Source: an uncultured Flavobacteriaceae bacterium (GTDB lineage: Bacteria > Bacteroidota > Bacteroidia > Flavobacteriales > Flavobacteriaceae). From it: DNA of 33,373 nucleotides. Made by a program: the position numbers and the translations under genes. The DNA is taken from contig CANNGA010000025.1 of NCBI GenBank assembly GCA_947504035.1, forward strand, positions 1 through 33,373, read 5' to 3'. Shown here piece by piece: positions 1 to 7,722 of this stretch; within the stretch, counting starts at the first letter, position 1; the number at the start of each line of letters is the position of its first letter. The notes below the pieces were generated by a model. That model saw only the letters and a list, made by a program, of their open reading frames with translations, had not been told where the DNA came from and did not search any database.

Positions 1-387
1 ATTGACAACAGTAATATTGCCTTACAAGGGTATAGCCCCGTATCGTATTTAGATTTAGGATTAGCACAGATAGGAAATAAGGAATTTAAATCGGAGTATA
101 ATAAAGTGAATTACTACTTTACCTCTGCAGCACAGAAAGCCACTTTCGATAAAAACCCTAGTAAATACATGCCAGAATTTGGAGGCTTTTGTGCCTTTGG
201 CATTTATGCAGGCGCAAAGTTTAGAGTAGATCCTAACAAATTTATTGTAGAAGATGGTAAATACTACCTGTACTTAAACAATGTAGAGTTAGACGCGAAA
301 CAATTATGGTTGGCAGAGAACAATCACAATAAACTAGCGAAAGTAGCCGATAAAAACTGGGAAAAATTAAGTAAGACACACAATTAA
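1..387 (+). CDS. YHS domain-containing protein, 5' end cut by window
   Basis: The reading frame is open from base 1, so the gene starts before the window; 128 codons are visible before the TAA. It contains the YHS-family pattern found in small secreted flavobacterial proteins: an N-terminal NIALQGYSPVSYLD stretch, then the NYYFTSAAQKATFDKNPSKY core, then YGG/FGG-FCAFG with a conserved cysteine, and a C-terminal LWLAENNHNKLAKVADKNW tail. YHS domains are short, and in metal-handling ATPases and hydroxylases they sit beside metal-binding sites, so a metal-related role is possible but not shown. The missing N-terminus would probably carry a signal peptide. Thirty bases separate it from the SPW-repeat gene, so the two are probably co-transcribed. 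Confidence 0.88.
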   Translation: MDNSNIALQGYSPVSYLDLGLAQIGNKEFKSEYNKVNYYFTSAAQKATFDKNPSKYMPEFGGFCAFGIYAGAKFRVDPNKFIVEDGKYYLYLNNVELDAKQLWLAENNHNKLAKVADKNWEKLSKTHN

Positions 388-417
388 TAAATAGATAATC
401 AAAAAAATATAGAAATC

Positions 418-786
418 ATGAAATTTGTAACCAAGAGAATACACGCGTTTTTAGATTATCCAGTAGCTATAGCATTAATTGTACTTCCTTTTCTATTAGG
501 TTTAGGTAGCTCTAACCCTTTAGCACTACAGTTATCAGTAGTAACGGGAATAGCAGCATTAATTTTAACGATACTCACAGACCATCATTTAGGATTAGTT
601 AAAGTGGTATCTTATAAAATGCATTTAATAGTAGACTTTTTAGTGGCAATCGTATTTATTATAGCGCCTTTTATCTTTTCATTTAAAGGCTTAGATGCAT
701 CTTATTATTGGATGAACGGCATTGCAGTTTTAGCAGTGGTGAGCTTACATAAATCAGAAGAGGCAACAGTTATAAGTGCCGCATAA
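418..786 (+). CDS. SPW repeat-like small integral membrane protein
   Basis: A 122-residue, strongly hydrophobic protein with about four membrane helices. It is an internal duplication: the first half has RIHAFLDYPVAIALIVLPFLL and the second has KMHLIVDFLVAIVFIIAPF, each a histidine plus an aspartate leading into a helix that ends in a proline-containing turn. This fits the SPW repeat family of small bacterial membrane proteins, whose function is unknown to me. It lies 30 bases after the YHS gene and before a strong hairpin terminator, so it looks like the last gene of that unit. There is no Shine-Dalgarno motif before the ATG, as usual in Bacteroidota. Confidence 0.8.
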   Translation: MKFVTKRIHAFLDYPVAIALIVLPFLLGLGSSNPLALQLSVVTGIAALILTILTDHHLGLVKVVSYKMHLIVDFLVAIVFIIAPFIFSFKGLDASYYWMNGIAVLAVVSLHKSEEATVISAA

Positions 787-848
787 CATAACATGTATTG
801 GCAGGTGTGTATTGCACAAGCCAGTAATAATAAAACAACAGGTTTTAG

Positions 849-875
849 AGCTGTCCGAAAGGGCAGCTTTTTTTT
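849..875 (+). terminator. Intrinsic terminator after the YHS-SPW unit
   Basis: An 8-bp stem (AGCTGTCC / GGGCAGCT, one G-T pair) encloses a GAAA tetraloop and runs into a T tract. It lies about 60 bases after the SPW gene stop. Confidence 0.88.
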
Positions 876-1361
876 GTTTGCCTGAATTTTTTTTAGATGG
901 ATTACAGTGGGATTTAGTACTATTGTTTTTAGATATCGTAATTTAAGTTAAATTACTTTAGAAAAAGACATTCGAATCTATTTCTATGAGTTTACTTTGA
1001 TTTCTGTTATAAACAGCACGTTTTTAATAAGTTGATGGTTTAAATTATTCTAAGAGCTTTTTATAATTAAGAAGATTCTATTTTTCATAATTTGAGGATA
1101 TATACGAGAATAGTATATTGCGATGGGATATATTCAATTTAAATTGTTGTTGTGAATAAGAGATTATAAACTATACAGCAGCCCAAATAACAGGAATATT
1201 ATTTGCGCGAGAAGGAATAGCTTTCAAATTATTAAAAACCATTAGATTTGTAAGATATAAATGAGATATATAAGATTTGATGTTTTATATACTAGTCATA
1301 AACAATAAAGTATATCGAATTCATAATACACATATACCTTTTTTTTCGATTTTGGATAGTA
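876..1361. other. AT-rich gene-free stretch
   Basis: About 490 bases with no convincing gene. One short open frame on the plus strand near 1147-1263 (about 35 codons, no good start) has mildly protein-like composition but matches nothing I recognise. No tRNA, repeat or clear promoter was seen. Confidence 0.5.
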
Positions 1362-1736
1362 ATGATTTACCATAAGAACTCATTGCCAAAAGAAAGAAGA
1401 AATTCTACTCCTAAAATAGAAATTGAGGGTATGTCTTGGGCAGTTTATTGGGAAGATGAAGGTATACCAAACCCGTCATATAATTTGACTCGGGCTTTTA
1501 TTTACGTAATTCATTTTAGAACTTATTTAATCATTGGAGACAAAGGTAAAATAGAAGATTATGGGCCAAAACATTTTAGTAAGCTAATGTTTAAACTTGC
1601 GAAATTTCATTTCCCTGATTGGCTAGGCTTTGATAAAGACAGGTGTTCATATAATCCTGAATTAGCAAATAGAATTCTAAGGATTCAAAAAGTAGCTGAA
1701 TGGCAGTTGCATAAAATATCTGAAAATAAAATTTGA
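1362..1736 (+). CDS. Hypothetical protein, 124 aa
   Basis: Not recognised. The product is soluble-looking, with no signal peptide or membrane segment. It is rich in aromatic residues: a WAVYWEDEG segment near residue 26, a central hydrophobic AFIYVIHFRTYLIIG stretch, and a FHFPDWLGFD segment followed by a basic helix. The gene stands alone, with about 490 AT-rich bases before it and about 330 after it, inside an accessory stretch of isolated plus-strand genes. A lineage-specific or horizontally gained gene is plausible. The ATG at 1362 is the first in the frame. Confidence 0.55.
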   Translation: MIYHKNSLPKERRNSTPKIEIEGMSWAVYWEDEGIPNPSYNLTRAFIYVIHFRTYLIIGDKGKIEDYGPKHFSKLMFKLAKFHFPDWLGFDKDRCSYNPELANRILRIQKVAEWQLHKISENKI

Positions 1737-2063
1737 AAAGCTTATAATATTAGATATAAAATCAGAAGAAAATTTAGTATAAGATAGAAAGATCTTTTCC
1801 TGTTGTATTAATACTAAATTTTTATAAATTTAATAAGAAATAAAATGTATGAATAAATCGTTGGTTTCAAGGATGTTTTTTAATTTCATATATTTAAAGT
1901 TACAGGTCATTAAGAGGGATAATGTTAGAGTTTGGAATAGATCATTTTTTTTAAATAATTAATTACAGTACTCTCCTTACAGTCAAATTTTTAGTTCAAG
2001 AAAACTTTAAGAGAAAGGCAATAGTCCAACACATTCTATAAAATACAAGAAATAAATTCATGA
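1737..2063. other. AT-rich gene-free stretch
   Basis: About 330 bases of very AT-rich sequence between two isolated small genes. I see no hairpin with a T tract, no repeat and no RNA gene. Confidence 0.5.
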
Positions 2064-2441
2064 ATGGAATATCGAGAATGTAATTTGAATATAAGATATG
2101 ATTTGCCCAAAGCGGTTTGGAGTAGGGTACCATTGATTTATGAAAAAATGACTGGTTGGATTGGGTTTGGAAAAAACGGGATTCCCTATTGGTTTAGTTA
2201 TAACAAAGCGGAAAAATTCATTTTAGCATCAGTTGAGCCTAGCGGGCTTAAAATTTTAGCAAACATGGAATTAAATGAGTGGACAGAATGGAAAACTGAA
2301 TTTAAAAAAATTGCAACAGAAGTTCTTGGATTTAAAGTTGGTGAAATAGAAAATGGAGAAGTTGGACATGAAATAGAATGGATAAACAAAACAGATGATA
2401 GAATTGTTTCTTACAAGAATAAGTGGTGGAAGTTTTTCTAA
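2064..2441 (+). CDS. Conserved hypothetical protein, 125 aa
   Basis: A soluble protein without signal peptide or membrane helix. The pattern W-x-x-V-P-x-I-Y-E-K-M-x-G-W-I-G-F-G, then GIPYWFSYN, an SVEPSGLKIL strand and a WTEWKTEFKKIATEVLGFKV helix looks like a compact alpha/beta fold. I have the impression of having seen similar small proteins in many bacteria without assigned function, some near toxin-immunity genes, but cannot name a family. It is a solitary gene in the accessory stretch, 66 bases before a broken DinB-family gene. An immunity-like role is only a guess. Confidence 0.62.
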   Translation: MEYRECNLNIRYDLPKAVWSRVPLIYEKMTGWIGFGKNGIPYWFSYNKAEKFILASVEPSGLKILANMELNEWTEWKTEFKKIATEVLGFKVGEIENGEVGHEIEWINKTDDRIVSYKNKWWKFF

Positions 2442-2507
2442 TGTATTGGTTAAATAATCTGTAATTTAAGTGAATGTAGATAATTAAAATAAACTATTAG
2501 AGCCAAA

Positions 2508-2975
2508 ATGAAACGAAGTGCATATCTAGCGAACCGATTGAAAGAGATTTTTATAGATGGTAAATGGGTTTTGGGTACAAATTTCAAAGCAGAAATAATT
2601 GACCTTGATTAGAGTCAAGCTACTCAAAAAATAGATGATTTTAACACTATTGCCGATTTAACGTTTCATATAAATTACTACATAGTAGGAGTAGCAAATG
2701 TTCTTAAAGGCGGAACACTTGATATACGCGACAAATATAGTTTCGACGCCCCTCCAATAAAAACTGAATACGATTGGAAAAACTTAGTAAACGCGTTTTG
2801 TCTTAACTCGAAAATGTTTATTGAACTTGTTGAAAATATGACTGAAGAAAAGATCGTTTCAGATTTTAGTGATAAAGACTATGGCAGCTATTACAGAAAT
2901 ATTGACGTAATCATTGAACATACTTATTACCATCTTGGACAGATAATCCTCATAAAAAAAGCATTAAATAAATAA
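2508..2975 (+). pseudogene. DinB-superfamily (DUF1572-like) gene with in-frame amber stop
   Basis: The ATG at 2508 opens a frame of 34 codons that ends in TAG at 2610-2612. The same frame then continues for another 120 codons to TAA at 2973. The joined 155-codon product reads as one DinB-like four-helix protein: an N-terminal RLKEIFIDGKWVLGTNF segment, a DLTFHINYY helix with the first expected metal-ligand histidine, and a C-terminal H-x3-H (HTYYH) with the other two, followed by LGQI. Relatives usually have a tryptophan at the stop position, so a single TGG-to-TAG change would explain it. No start codon lies close after the stop, so the 3' part cannot easily be re-initiated. Recent inactivation is the simplest reading; a sequencing error or suppression are alternatives. 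Confidence 0.8.
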
Positions 2976-3063
2976 GCCTTGAAATAGAAGGTATAGAGAA
3001 GACCTAATGGAAAAATGCATTATACCTAAACTGTGAATGGGATTAAAATTGAATACACAATAA

Positions 3064-3600
3064 ATGAAAATTCATATAGAAACAGAACGGTTTATTATAA
3101 GAGACATAGAAACATATGATGCTAAGGGAATCTATGAACTTGATTCAGATCCAGATGTCCATGAGTATTTAGGAAAGAAGCCAATACAAACAATAAAAGA
3201 AGCCAAACAAATTATTGATTTTATAAGACACCAATATATTGAGAATGGAATTGGACGTTGGGCTATTATTGATAAAAAAACAGGAGACTTTATAGGTTGG
3301 ACTGGATTGAAATATGAGCAAGGGTTAAGAAAAAATTTTGATTATTATGATTTAGGCTACAGGCTTAAGAAAATATATTGGGGATATGGAATCGCTACAG
3401 AAACAGCTATCGAGTCACTTAAATACGGATTTGAGAATCTTGGTTTGAAAGAAATTGGTGCAGCTGCTAATAGGAATCATTTGGTCTCTAATAAAATTTT
3501 GAAGAAAGTTGGCCTAAAGTTTATTGAAACATTTGATTTTGAAGGGGTATCTCATAATTGGTATAATCTCAAAAAAACGGAATGGTTAGCATTAAAATGA
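3064..3600 (+). CDS. GNAT family N-acetyltransferase (RimJ/RimL-like)
   Basis: A 178-residue single-domain protein of typical RimJ/RimL size. It opens with the strand ETERFIIRDIETYDA, has the central W-A-I-I-D-x-x-T-G-D-F-I-G-W-T-G-L segment (about 66-82), and then the acetyl-CoA pyrophosphate loop in YWGYGIATE (about 105-113) leading into a helix. The end holds the N-x-x-S-N-K-I-L-K-K-V-G-L-K-F motif seen in ribosomal-protein or small-molecule acetyltransferases of this group. It would transfer acetyl from acetyl-CoA to an amine; the acceptor cannot be predicted. It lies 88 bases after the broken DinB gene. Such genes are common cargo of accessory regions. Confidence 0.86.
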   Translation: MKIHIETERFIIRDIETYDAKGIYELDSDPDVHEYLGKKPIQTIKEAKQIIDFIRHQYIENGIGRWAIIDKKTGDFIGWTGLKYEQGLRKNFDYYDLGYRLKKIYWGYGIATETAIESLKYGFENLGLKEIGAAANRNHLVSNKILKKVGLKFIETFDFEGVSHNWYNLKKTEWLALK

Positions 3601-3971
3601 ATCATTAGGATTAACGAATTGCAAATAAAAAATGAATAAAATTAAATGCGTTGATTACATTTAATTGTCTAGCATAAAAAAACATAACAACTTGATATAT
3701 AGTTTGAAAGTGTGCCTTTTTGATGTAGTGATTGCTGTCGTCTTAGAAAAGAGTAATACTTTAAAAATGAAATAATGGCAATTCACGTCTAGATAATGTT
3801 GATAGTTGAGTAACATTTTGTTCTGTTGTAACACTTATTAAATGGTATCGGTTAATTAAATTCGACCAATCAAAAATTAATAAAAAAGAACCCGTTTCTA
3901 CAGCAAATTATTTTTTAGTGCTATTGAATTGGTATCTTTATGATAATCAGAATACAAATAGTAAAAATAAC
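3601..3971. other. AT-rich gene-free stretch
   Basis: About 370 bases without a supported gene. A frame in phase with the next gene could start at GTG 3918, but the extra 18 residues are asparagine-rich and not protein-like, so I place the next start at 3972. No terminator or repeat was seen. Confidence 0.5.
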
Positions 3972-4580
3972 ATGAAACATCAAATTATTCCACTTGGAGA
4001 AGAAAAACGTAAAGTTTTTGGATTTACAGAAGAGCAAATTATCATTAGTACTAAAGGCCATAAAACATTTGATGCCCTCTTGGAATCAACTACAAAATCA
4101 GGGATACTTGAAACTGTAAAGACGATTCCTTTGAAATCAATAAAAGAATTAAACTTTAATGAGAAGGGTAAAACATTTAGTATCAAATACGAAAAAGAGG
4201 GTAAGGATAAAAAGGATTCAATACAGTTAGATGACAAGAGTATCCGAGAATCCCTCGTTTCAGAAATAGCGGAGATCAAAAACTTTAGTAAGAGTGTATC
4301 TTTAGAATCAAAAATAAAACCCCTGCTTTTAAATGCAATAGGTCTTGTTCTAATTCCAATACTCACTTATTTTTTTAGAGAAATGGCGCTTGATGCCCAA
4401 AATGGAGAACATTATGTGGCATATGGAAGAAGAAGTGGCTTAAAGCAATTATTAGGAAATGCTGTTGAAGCCCTAGGACCAACAAAAGTAACTGTAATAG
4501 GAGCATTAGGATTGGTTTATATGCTGTACATAACTTATAAACGATATAATAATCCAGCTTCTGAACTCATATTTAGGTAG
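3972..4580 (+). CDS. Hypothetical membrane protein, PH-like N-terminus and two TM helices
   Basis: A 202-residue product when started at ATG 3972; a GTG at 3918 would add 18 poor residues. Residues 1 to about 110 alternate strands and charged turns, with a pattern like bacterial PH/GRAM-type domains: FTEEQIIIS, then TIPLKSIKEL, then TFSIKYEKEGK, then an acidic helix. Two hydrophobic helices follow: one near 118-140 (NAIGLVLIPILTYFF) and one near 177-195 (VTVIGALGLVYMLYITYKRY). A polar loop of about 35 residues lies between them. It could be a cytoplasmic sensor domain anchored to the inner membrane. I do not recognise a named family and the gene is solitary. Confidence 0.6.
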   Translation: MKHQIIPLGEEKRKVFGFTEEQIIISTKGHKTFDALLESTTKSGILETVKTIPLKSIKELNFNEKGKTFSIKYEKEGKDKKDSIQLDDKSIRESLVSEIAEIKNFSKSVSLESKIKPLLLNAIGLVLIPILTYFFREMALDAQNGEHYVAYGRRSGLKQLLGNAVEALGPTKVTVIGALGLVYMLYITYKRYNNPASELIFR

Positions 4581-4645
4581 AAAAACTATGAATAGATAAT
4601 ATTGAATAGAGTGAAAACAAAAAGATTAAATTGCAGCGGTCCTTA

Positions 4646-4807
4646 ATGAGTAAATACTTGGAAGGTAATAACGAAACTTTCTTAGAAGCCATATCATACC
4701 ACGTTAGGCATTTAGTTTTTGAATTCAATCTATTAGAAGAACATTTAACTTCTTTCTTTTGTCAATTATTCATAGATGACCATGATGCTAAGAATGAAAA
4801 AGGGTGA
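4646..4807 (+). CDS. Possible small ORF, 53 aa, or remnant of a larger gene
   Basis: ATG at 4646 to TGA at 4807. The peptide MSKYLEGNNETFLEAISY followed by HVRHLVFEFNLLEEHL reads like an amphipathic helical protein rather than random AT-rich translation. It has no recognised domain and ends abruptly in a charged DDHDAKNEKG tail. It may be the N-terminus of a truncated gene. It fills the otherwise empty gap before the DJ-1/PfpI gene. Confidence 0.28.
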   Translation: MSKYLEGNNETFLEAISYHVRHLVFEFNLLEEHLTSFFCQLFIDDHDAKNEKG

Positions 4808-4913
4808 GATAACTCAAGAATTTACTTATTAATTTATTAATGTTACTTTGAAAAATTCTCGATTACGACCATGTAATAACTCATACACCTAACCATTATC
4901 TCTAATTTGAAAA

Positions 4914-5627
4914 ATGAAAATAGTAATTTACATATATAACGGAATCACAATGCTTGATGCTATTGGCCCTTATGAAGTTTTGAAAAACATTAGAGGTGCT
5001 GAAGTTTACTTTGTAGCAGAAGCCAAAGGAGAGATAAAAGCAGATTCTAACTTTGTACATTTAAACGCAAAATATGATATTAATGATATCGAAAGTGCAG
5101 ATGTATTATTAATTCCAGGCTCAGCAATTACTTTTATTAGAGAAATGAAAAACAAAAAAGTACTGCATTGGATTAACAAAATAGATAAGACCAGTACATG
5201 GACAACTTCGGTATGCTCTGGTTCTCTTATTTTGGCAGCCACAGGACTATTAAAAGGTAAAGAAGCTACCTCACATTGGAAACCAATGACGATACTAAAA
5301 GATTTTGAAGTGACACCTAAAAATGAAAGAATAGTTAAACAAGGTAAATATATAACAGCAGCAGGTGTTTCTGCAGGAATAGATATGGCACTATATTTAT
5401 CAAACGAAATTGTAGGAGAAGCAGAGACTAAAGCCATACAGCTTGTTATTGAATACGATCCAAATCCAATTTACGATTGTGGTCATATTTCTAAAGCCTC
5501 AAATGAAGTTATTGAAATGGCAGAAATAAAACTAGCAAAAGATGCAAAAAAAGAAATAGGTTTAATGGACATGTTAAAATCAGGAAAGACACTACTAAAA
5601 ATGAAAACCCCAAGTAGTAAAGACTAA
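4914..5627 (+). CDS. DJ-1/PfpI family protein (isonitrile hydratase-like / GATase1-like)
   Basis: A 237-residue protein with the flavodoxin-like DJ-1/PfpI fold. It starts with KIVIYIYNGITMLDAIGPYE, where D15 and the GPYEVL segment match the isonitrile hydratase/AraC-partner subgroup. The nucleophile elbow is TTSVCSGSLILAATGLL with the predicted catalytic cysteine at 101. SHWKPM (about 120-125) and the ITAAGVSAGIDMALYL segment near 157 are further hallmarks. The last 40 residues are a basic tail beyond the domain. Members include isonitrile hydratase, glyoxalase-type and regulatory proteins; the substrate cannot be told. No DNA-binding AraC domain is fused. The gene begins 330 bases after the previous large gene and is followed by an alpha/beta hydrolase. 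Confidence 0.87.
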   Translation: MKIVIYIYNGITMLDAIGPYEVLKNIRGAEVYFVAEAKGEIKADSNFVHLNAKYDINDIESADVLLIPGSAITFIREMKNKKVLHWINKIDKTSTWTTSVCSGSLILAATGLLKGKEATSHWKPMTILKDFEVTPKNERIVKQGKYITAAGVSAGIDMALYLSNEIVGEAETKAIQLVIEYDPNPIYDCGHISKASNEVIEMAEIKLAKDAKKEIGLMDMLKSGKTLLKMKTPSSKD

Positions 5628-5784
5628 AATTTGCGATACCTTAGATTAGCAAAAAAAAGTGAATGCTCAATATTTTGTGTTAGAAATCGTAATAAGTTGT
5701 TAAATTTCAAGTATTTTCATCTGATGAAATGCTGTGGAGCTGTGCTTATAACGTTTACAGTGCCACTTATAAAATACCAAAGGC

Positions 5785-6657
5785 ATGAATGGAAATTTTG
5801 TGGATACGTTAAGGTATCGCTTCAAGAAAAAGAAGGCTGTATTGGAGCAGAATTTTTTCTTTATCGCAACCGATTATGGAGATGTAAGAGTTTTTGATAC
5901 AAAAGAAAAGAAGCCTGTACTGTTATCTGTCCCAGACGGTCCCAATGTTATCGAACATCACCAAAACCTGATTTCAAAATTGTCGAGAGACTATCGTGTG
6001 ATTTGCTTTGAATACATTGGTGTTGGACAATCTTATCCAAATTCAAAATACGACTATTCCTGTGCTAAGGCATCGCGACTCATTATAAATGTAATGGATA
6101 GTTTATGTATTGAAAGGGCTGCACTCTGCTTTTCCTGTTCTAACGGTTTTTATGCCATCAAAGCAGCAGAACAATTTCCAGAACGTATTCATCATTTATT
6201 TTTGTCACAGACCCCTTCCCTCCATGCCATGGAAGAATGGACGGCAAGTAATATCCCAAAACTACTAAAGTATCCTGTAGTAGGGCAAATTGTAAATTCG
6301 CTTTCCGAAGAAAAACTAATAAAAACGTGGTACAGATATGCGCTGCCAAAAGAAACGGATAGGTCCCCCTTTATAGATACAGCAATAAACAACCTCAATA
6401 AAGGTGGTTGTTTCTGCCTTTCAGGACTTGTTCAAGGGCTTGAAAACGAAAAGATATCTAAATTACATGTATTGGAAGTTCCATCAACTTTAATTTGGGG
6501 AGCTAAAGACTACACGCATAGAAAGACAGATTATAAATCAATACTGGAACACTTGCCAAACTGCGAAATAATTGAATTTGAAAATTGTGGACATTTCCCT
6601 GAATTAGAAGCTACAGATAGATATGTGGAGCTTTTAAAGGAAGCATTGAAAACATAA
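5785..6657 (+). CDS. Alpha/beta-fold hydrolase
   Basis: A 290-residue alpha/beta hydrolase without signal peptide. The core shows HHQNLISKLS, then DYRVICFEYIGVGQSYP (oxyanion region and the strand after it), and the nucleophile elbow CFSCSNGFYA. In that elbow Ser119 is the likely nucleophile, and the usual first glycine of G-x-S-x-G is a serine. A cap of about 80 residues follows. The acid is probably Asp242 in LIWGAKDYTH and the base His270 in ENCGHFPELE. The substrate is unknown; esterase, lipase or C-C hydrolase activity are all possible. It lies 157 bases after the DJ-1/PfpI gene. A cysteine-rich overlapping frame just upstream looks like a shadow. Confidence 0.84.
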   Translation: MNGNFVDTLRYRFKKKKAVLEQNFFFIATDYGDVRVFDTKEKKPVLLSVPDGPNVIEHHQNLISKLSRDYRVICFEYIGVGQSYPNSKYDYSCAKASRLIINVMDSLCIERAALCFSCSNGFYAIKAAEQFPERIHHLFLSQTPSLHAMEEWTASNIPKLLKYPVVGQIVNSLSEEKLIKTWYRYALPKETDRSPFIDTAINNLNKGGCFCLSGLVQGLENEKISKLHVLEVPSTLIWGAKDYTHRKTDYKSILEHLPNCEIIEFENCGHFPELEATDRYVELLKEALKT

Positions 6658-6801
6658 AAAAATCTGCATCTAATTATATAACAGAGTAATAGATTTTTGT
6701 AACGCACATTTTTACTGCTACCTCTATGTGCACAGAATAGAAAATTCAATGATTTTAAAAGTGTTTTTCATAAACTTAAAAACGGTCTTATTGTTATACG
6801 T

Positions 6802-7572
6802 TTATTTTTGCCTACCCTGTCGGCGTTTCTTCTCCAAATTTTTAATATAAATGTGTTTATATCTACTGTTATTGGGGGCATTGCGTTCTTCAATATCAAA
6901 AGCTTTAGTGGCCTTTAAAAGCGGCGTTAGTTTTTGAAATCCATAGTTTCTAGAATCAAAATTAGGGCGTTTCTTTTGAATCAAACTTCCTACATCCCCA
7001 AGAAAGGCCCAACCATCTTCATCTGAAAGATCTTCTATAGAGGAGCGGATTAAATTGATTTCTTTGGCCGTTATGGTGTCTACTGAAGATTTTTGATTGG
7101 ATTTACTAGTATCACTATCGCTGTCTTCGTTATCAGTAATACTGTTTTTTAAGATTTCGATATAAATAAACTTATCACAAGCGACAATAAAGGGTGTGGG
7201 TGTCTTCTTTTCCCCAATACCAATCACTTGCATGCGTGCTTCTCTAAGTCGCGTTGCTAAGCGCGTAAAATCACTATCGCTAGATACCAAACAAAAACCG
7301 TCTACTTTCCCAGAATATAAGATATCCATGGCATCTATAATCATGGCAGAGTCTGTGGCGTTTTTACCAGTAGTATAAGCATATTGTTGTATAGGAGTAA
7401 TTGCATTTTCTAAAAGAATAGCTTTCCATTTATTTAAATGGGGTTTGGTCCAATCGCCATAAATACGTTTAATGGTTGGATTACCATATTTGGTAATTTC
7501 CTCCATCATTTCTTTAACATTGGCAGAAGGAATGTTATCTCCATCTATTAAAACAGCAAGATTTGTATTCAT
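6802..7572 (-). CDS. NYN domain / LOTUS (OST-HTH) RNase-like protein
   Basis: A 256-residue cytoplasmic protein. The N-terminal NYN domain (about 1-145), a PIN-like nuclease fold, carries the expected acidic residues: D10 and D12 in VLIDGDNIP, D74 in GKNATDSAMIIDAMD, and D99/D101 in LVSSDSDFTRLA. A serine- and aspartate-rich linker (about 144-165) leads to an OST-HTH/LOTUS domain (about 168-250) with GWAFLGDVGSLIQKKRPNFD and the YGFQKLTPLLK helix. The C-terminus is strongly basic. NYN-LOTUS proteins such as the LabA/DUF88 group are thought to bind and cut RNA; the target is unknown. The gene faces the hydrolase tail to tail. A 12-bp palindrome lies 54 bases upstream of its start. Confidence 0.88.
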   Translation of the reverse strand: MNTNLAVLIDGDNIPSANVKEMMEEITKYGNPTIKRIYGDWTKPHLNKWKAILLENAITPIQQYAYTTGKNATDSAMIIDAMDILYSGKVDGFCLVSSDSDFTRLATRLREARMQVIGIGEKKTPTPFIVACDKFIYIEILKNSITDNEDSDSDTSKSNQKSSVDTITAKEINLIRSSIEDLSDEDGWAFLGDVGSLIQKKRPNFDSRNYGFQKLTPLLKATKAFDIEERNAPNNSRYKHIYIKNLEKKRRQGRQK

Positions 7573-7625
7573 AAGACATGATTCTAATAAGGTTCTAAGG
7601 TAGTGAACAGCTTTTTATTATCAAG

Positions 7626-7637
7626 GTAAACGTTTAC
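7626..7637. promoter_or_regulatory. Perfect 12-bp palindrome GTAAACGTTTAC
   Basis: A perfect palindrome with a central CG lies between the NYN-LOTUS start (7572) and the stop of the LETM1-related gene (7723), so it is in the promoter region of the NYN-LOTUS gene. The shape resembles LacI/GalR-family operators. No regulator of that family is present in the window. Confidence 0.35.
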
Positions 7638-7722
7638 AAATATGACGTTAGTCTACAAAAATAGTATTAAGGACTACGAAGCGTTAAGTGTATTGAAAGT
7701 TTAGACATTTTAGCATAGTAAT

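Noticed and set aside
1147-1263. Short open frame with mildly protein-like translation (AAQITGILFAREGIAF)
   Set aside because: It has no start codon and no recognised family, and is too short to separate from chance in this AT-rich gap.
876-4913. Possible integron-like cassette array
   Set aside because: Short matches to the GTTRRRY/RYYYAAC core occur (for example near 2022 and 4703) but at about chance frequency. They do not pair into attC folds and no integrase is present.
5631-5897. An 88-codon plus-strand frame overlapping the start of the alpha/beta hydrolase
   Set aside because: Its start is not an ATG, its composition is cysteine- and arginine-rich without any motif, and its 3' part lies over the real hydrolase frame. 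It is a shadow.
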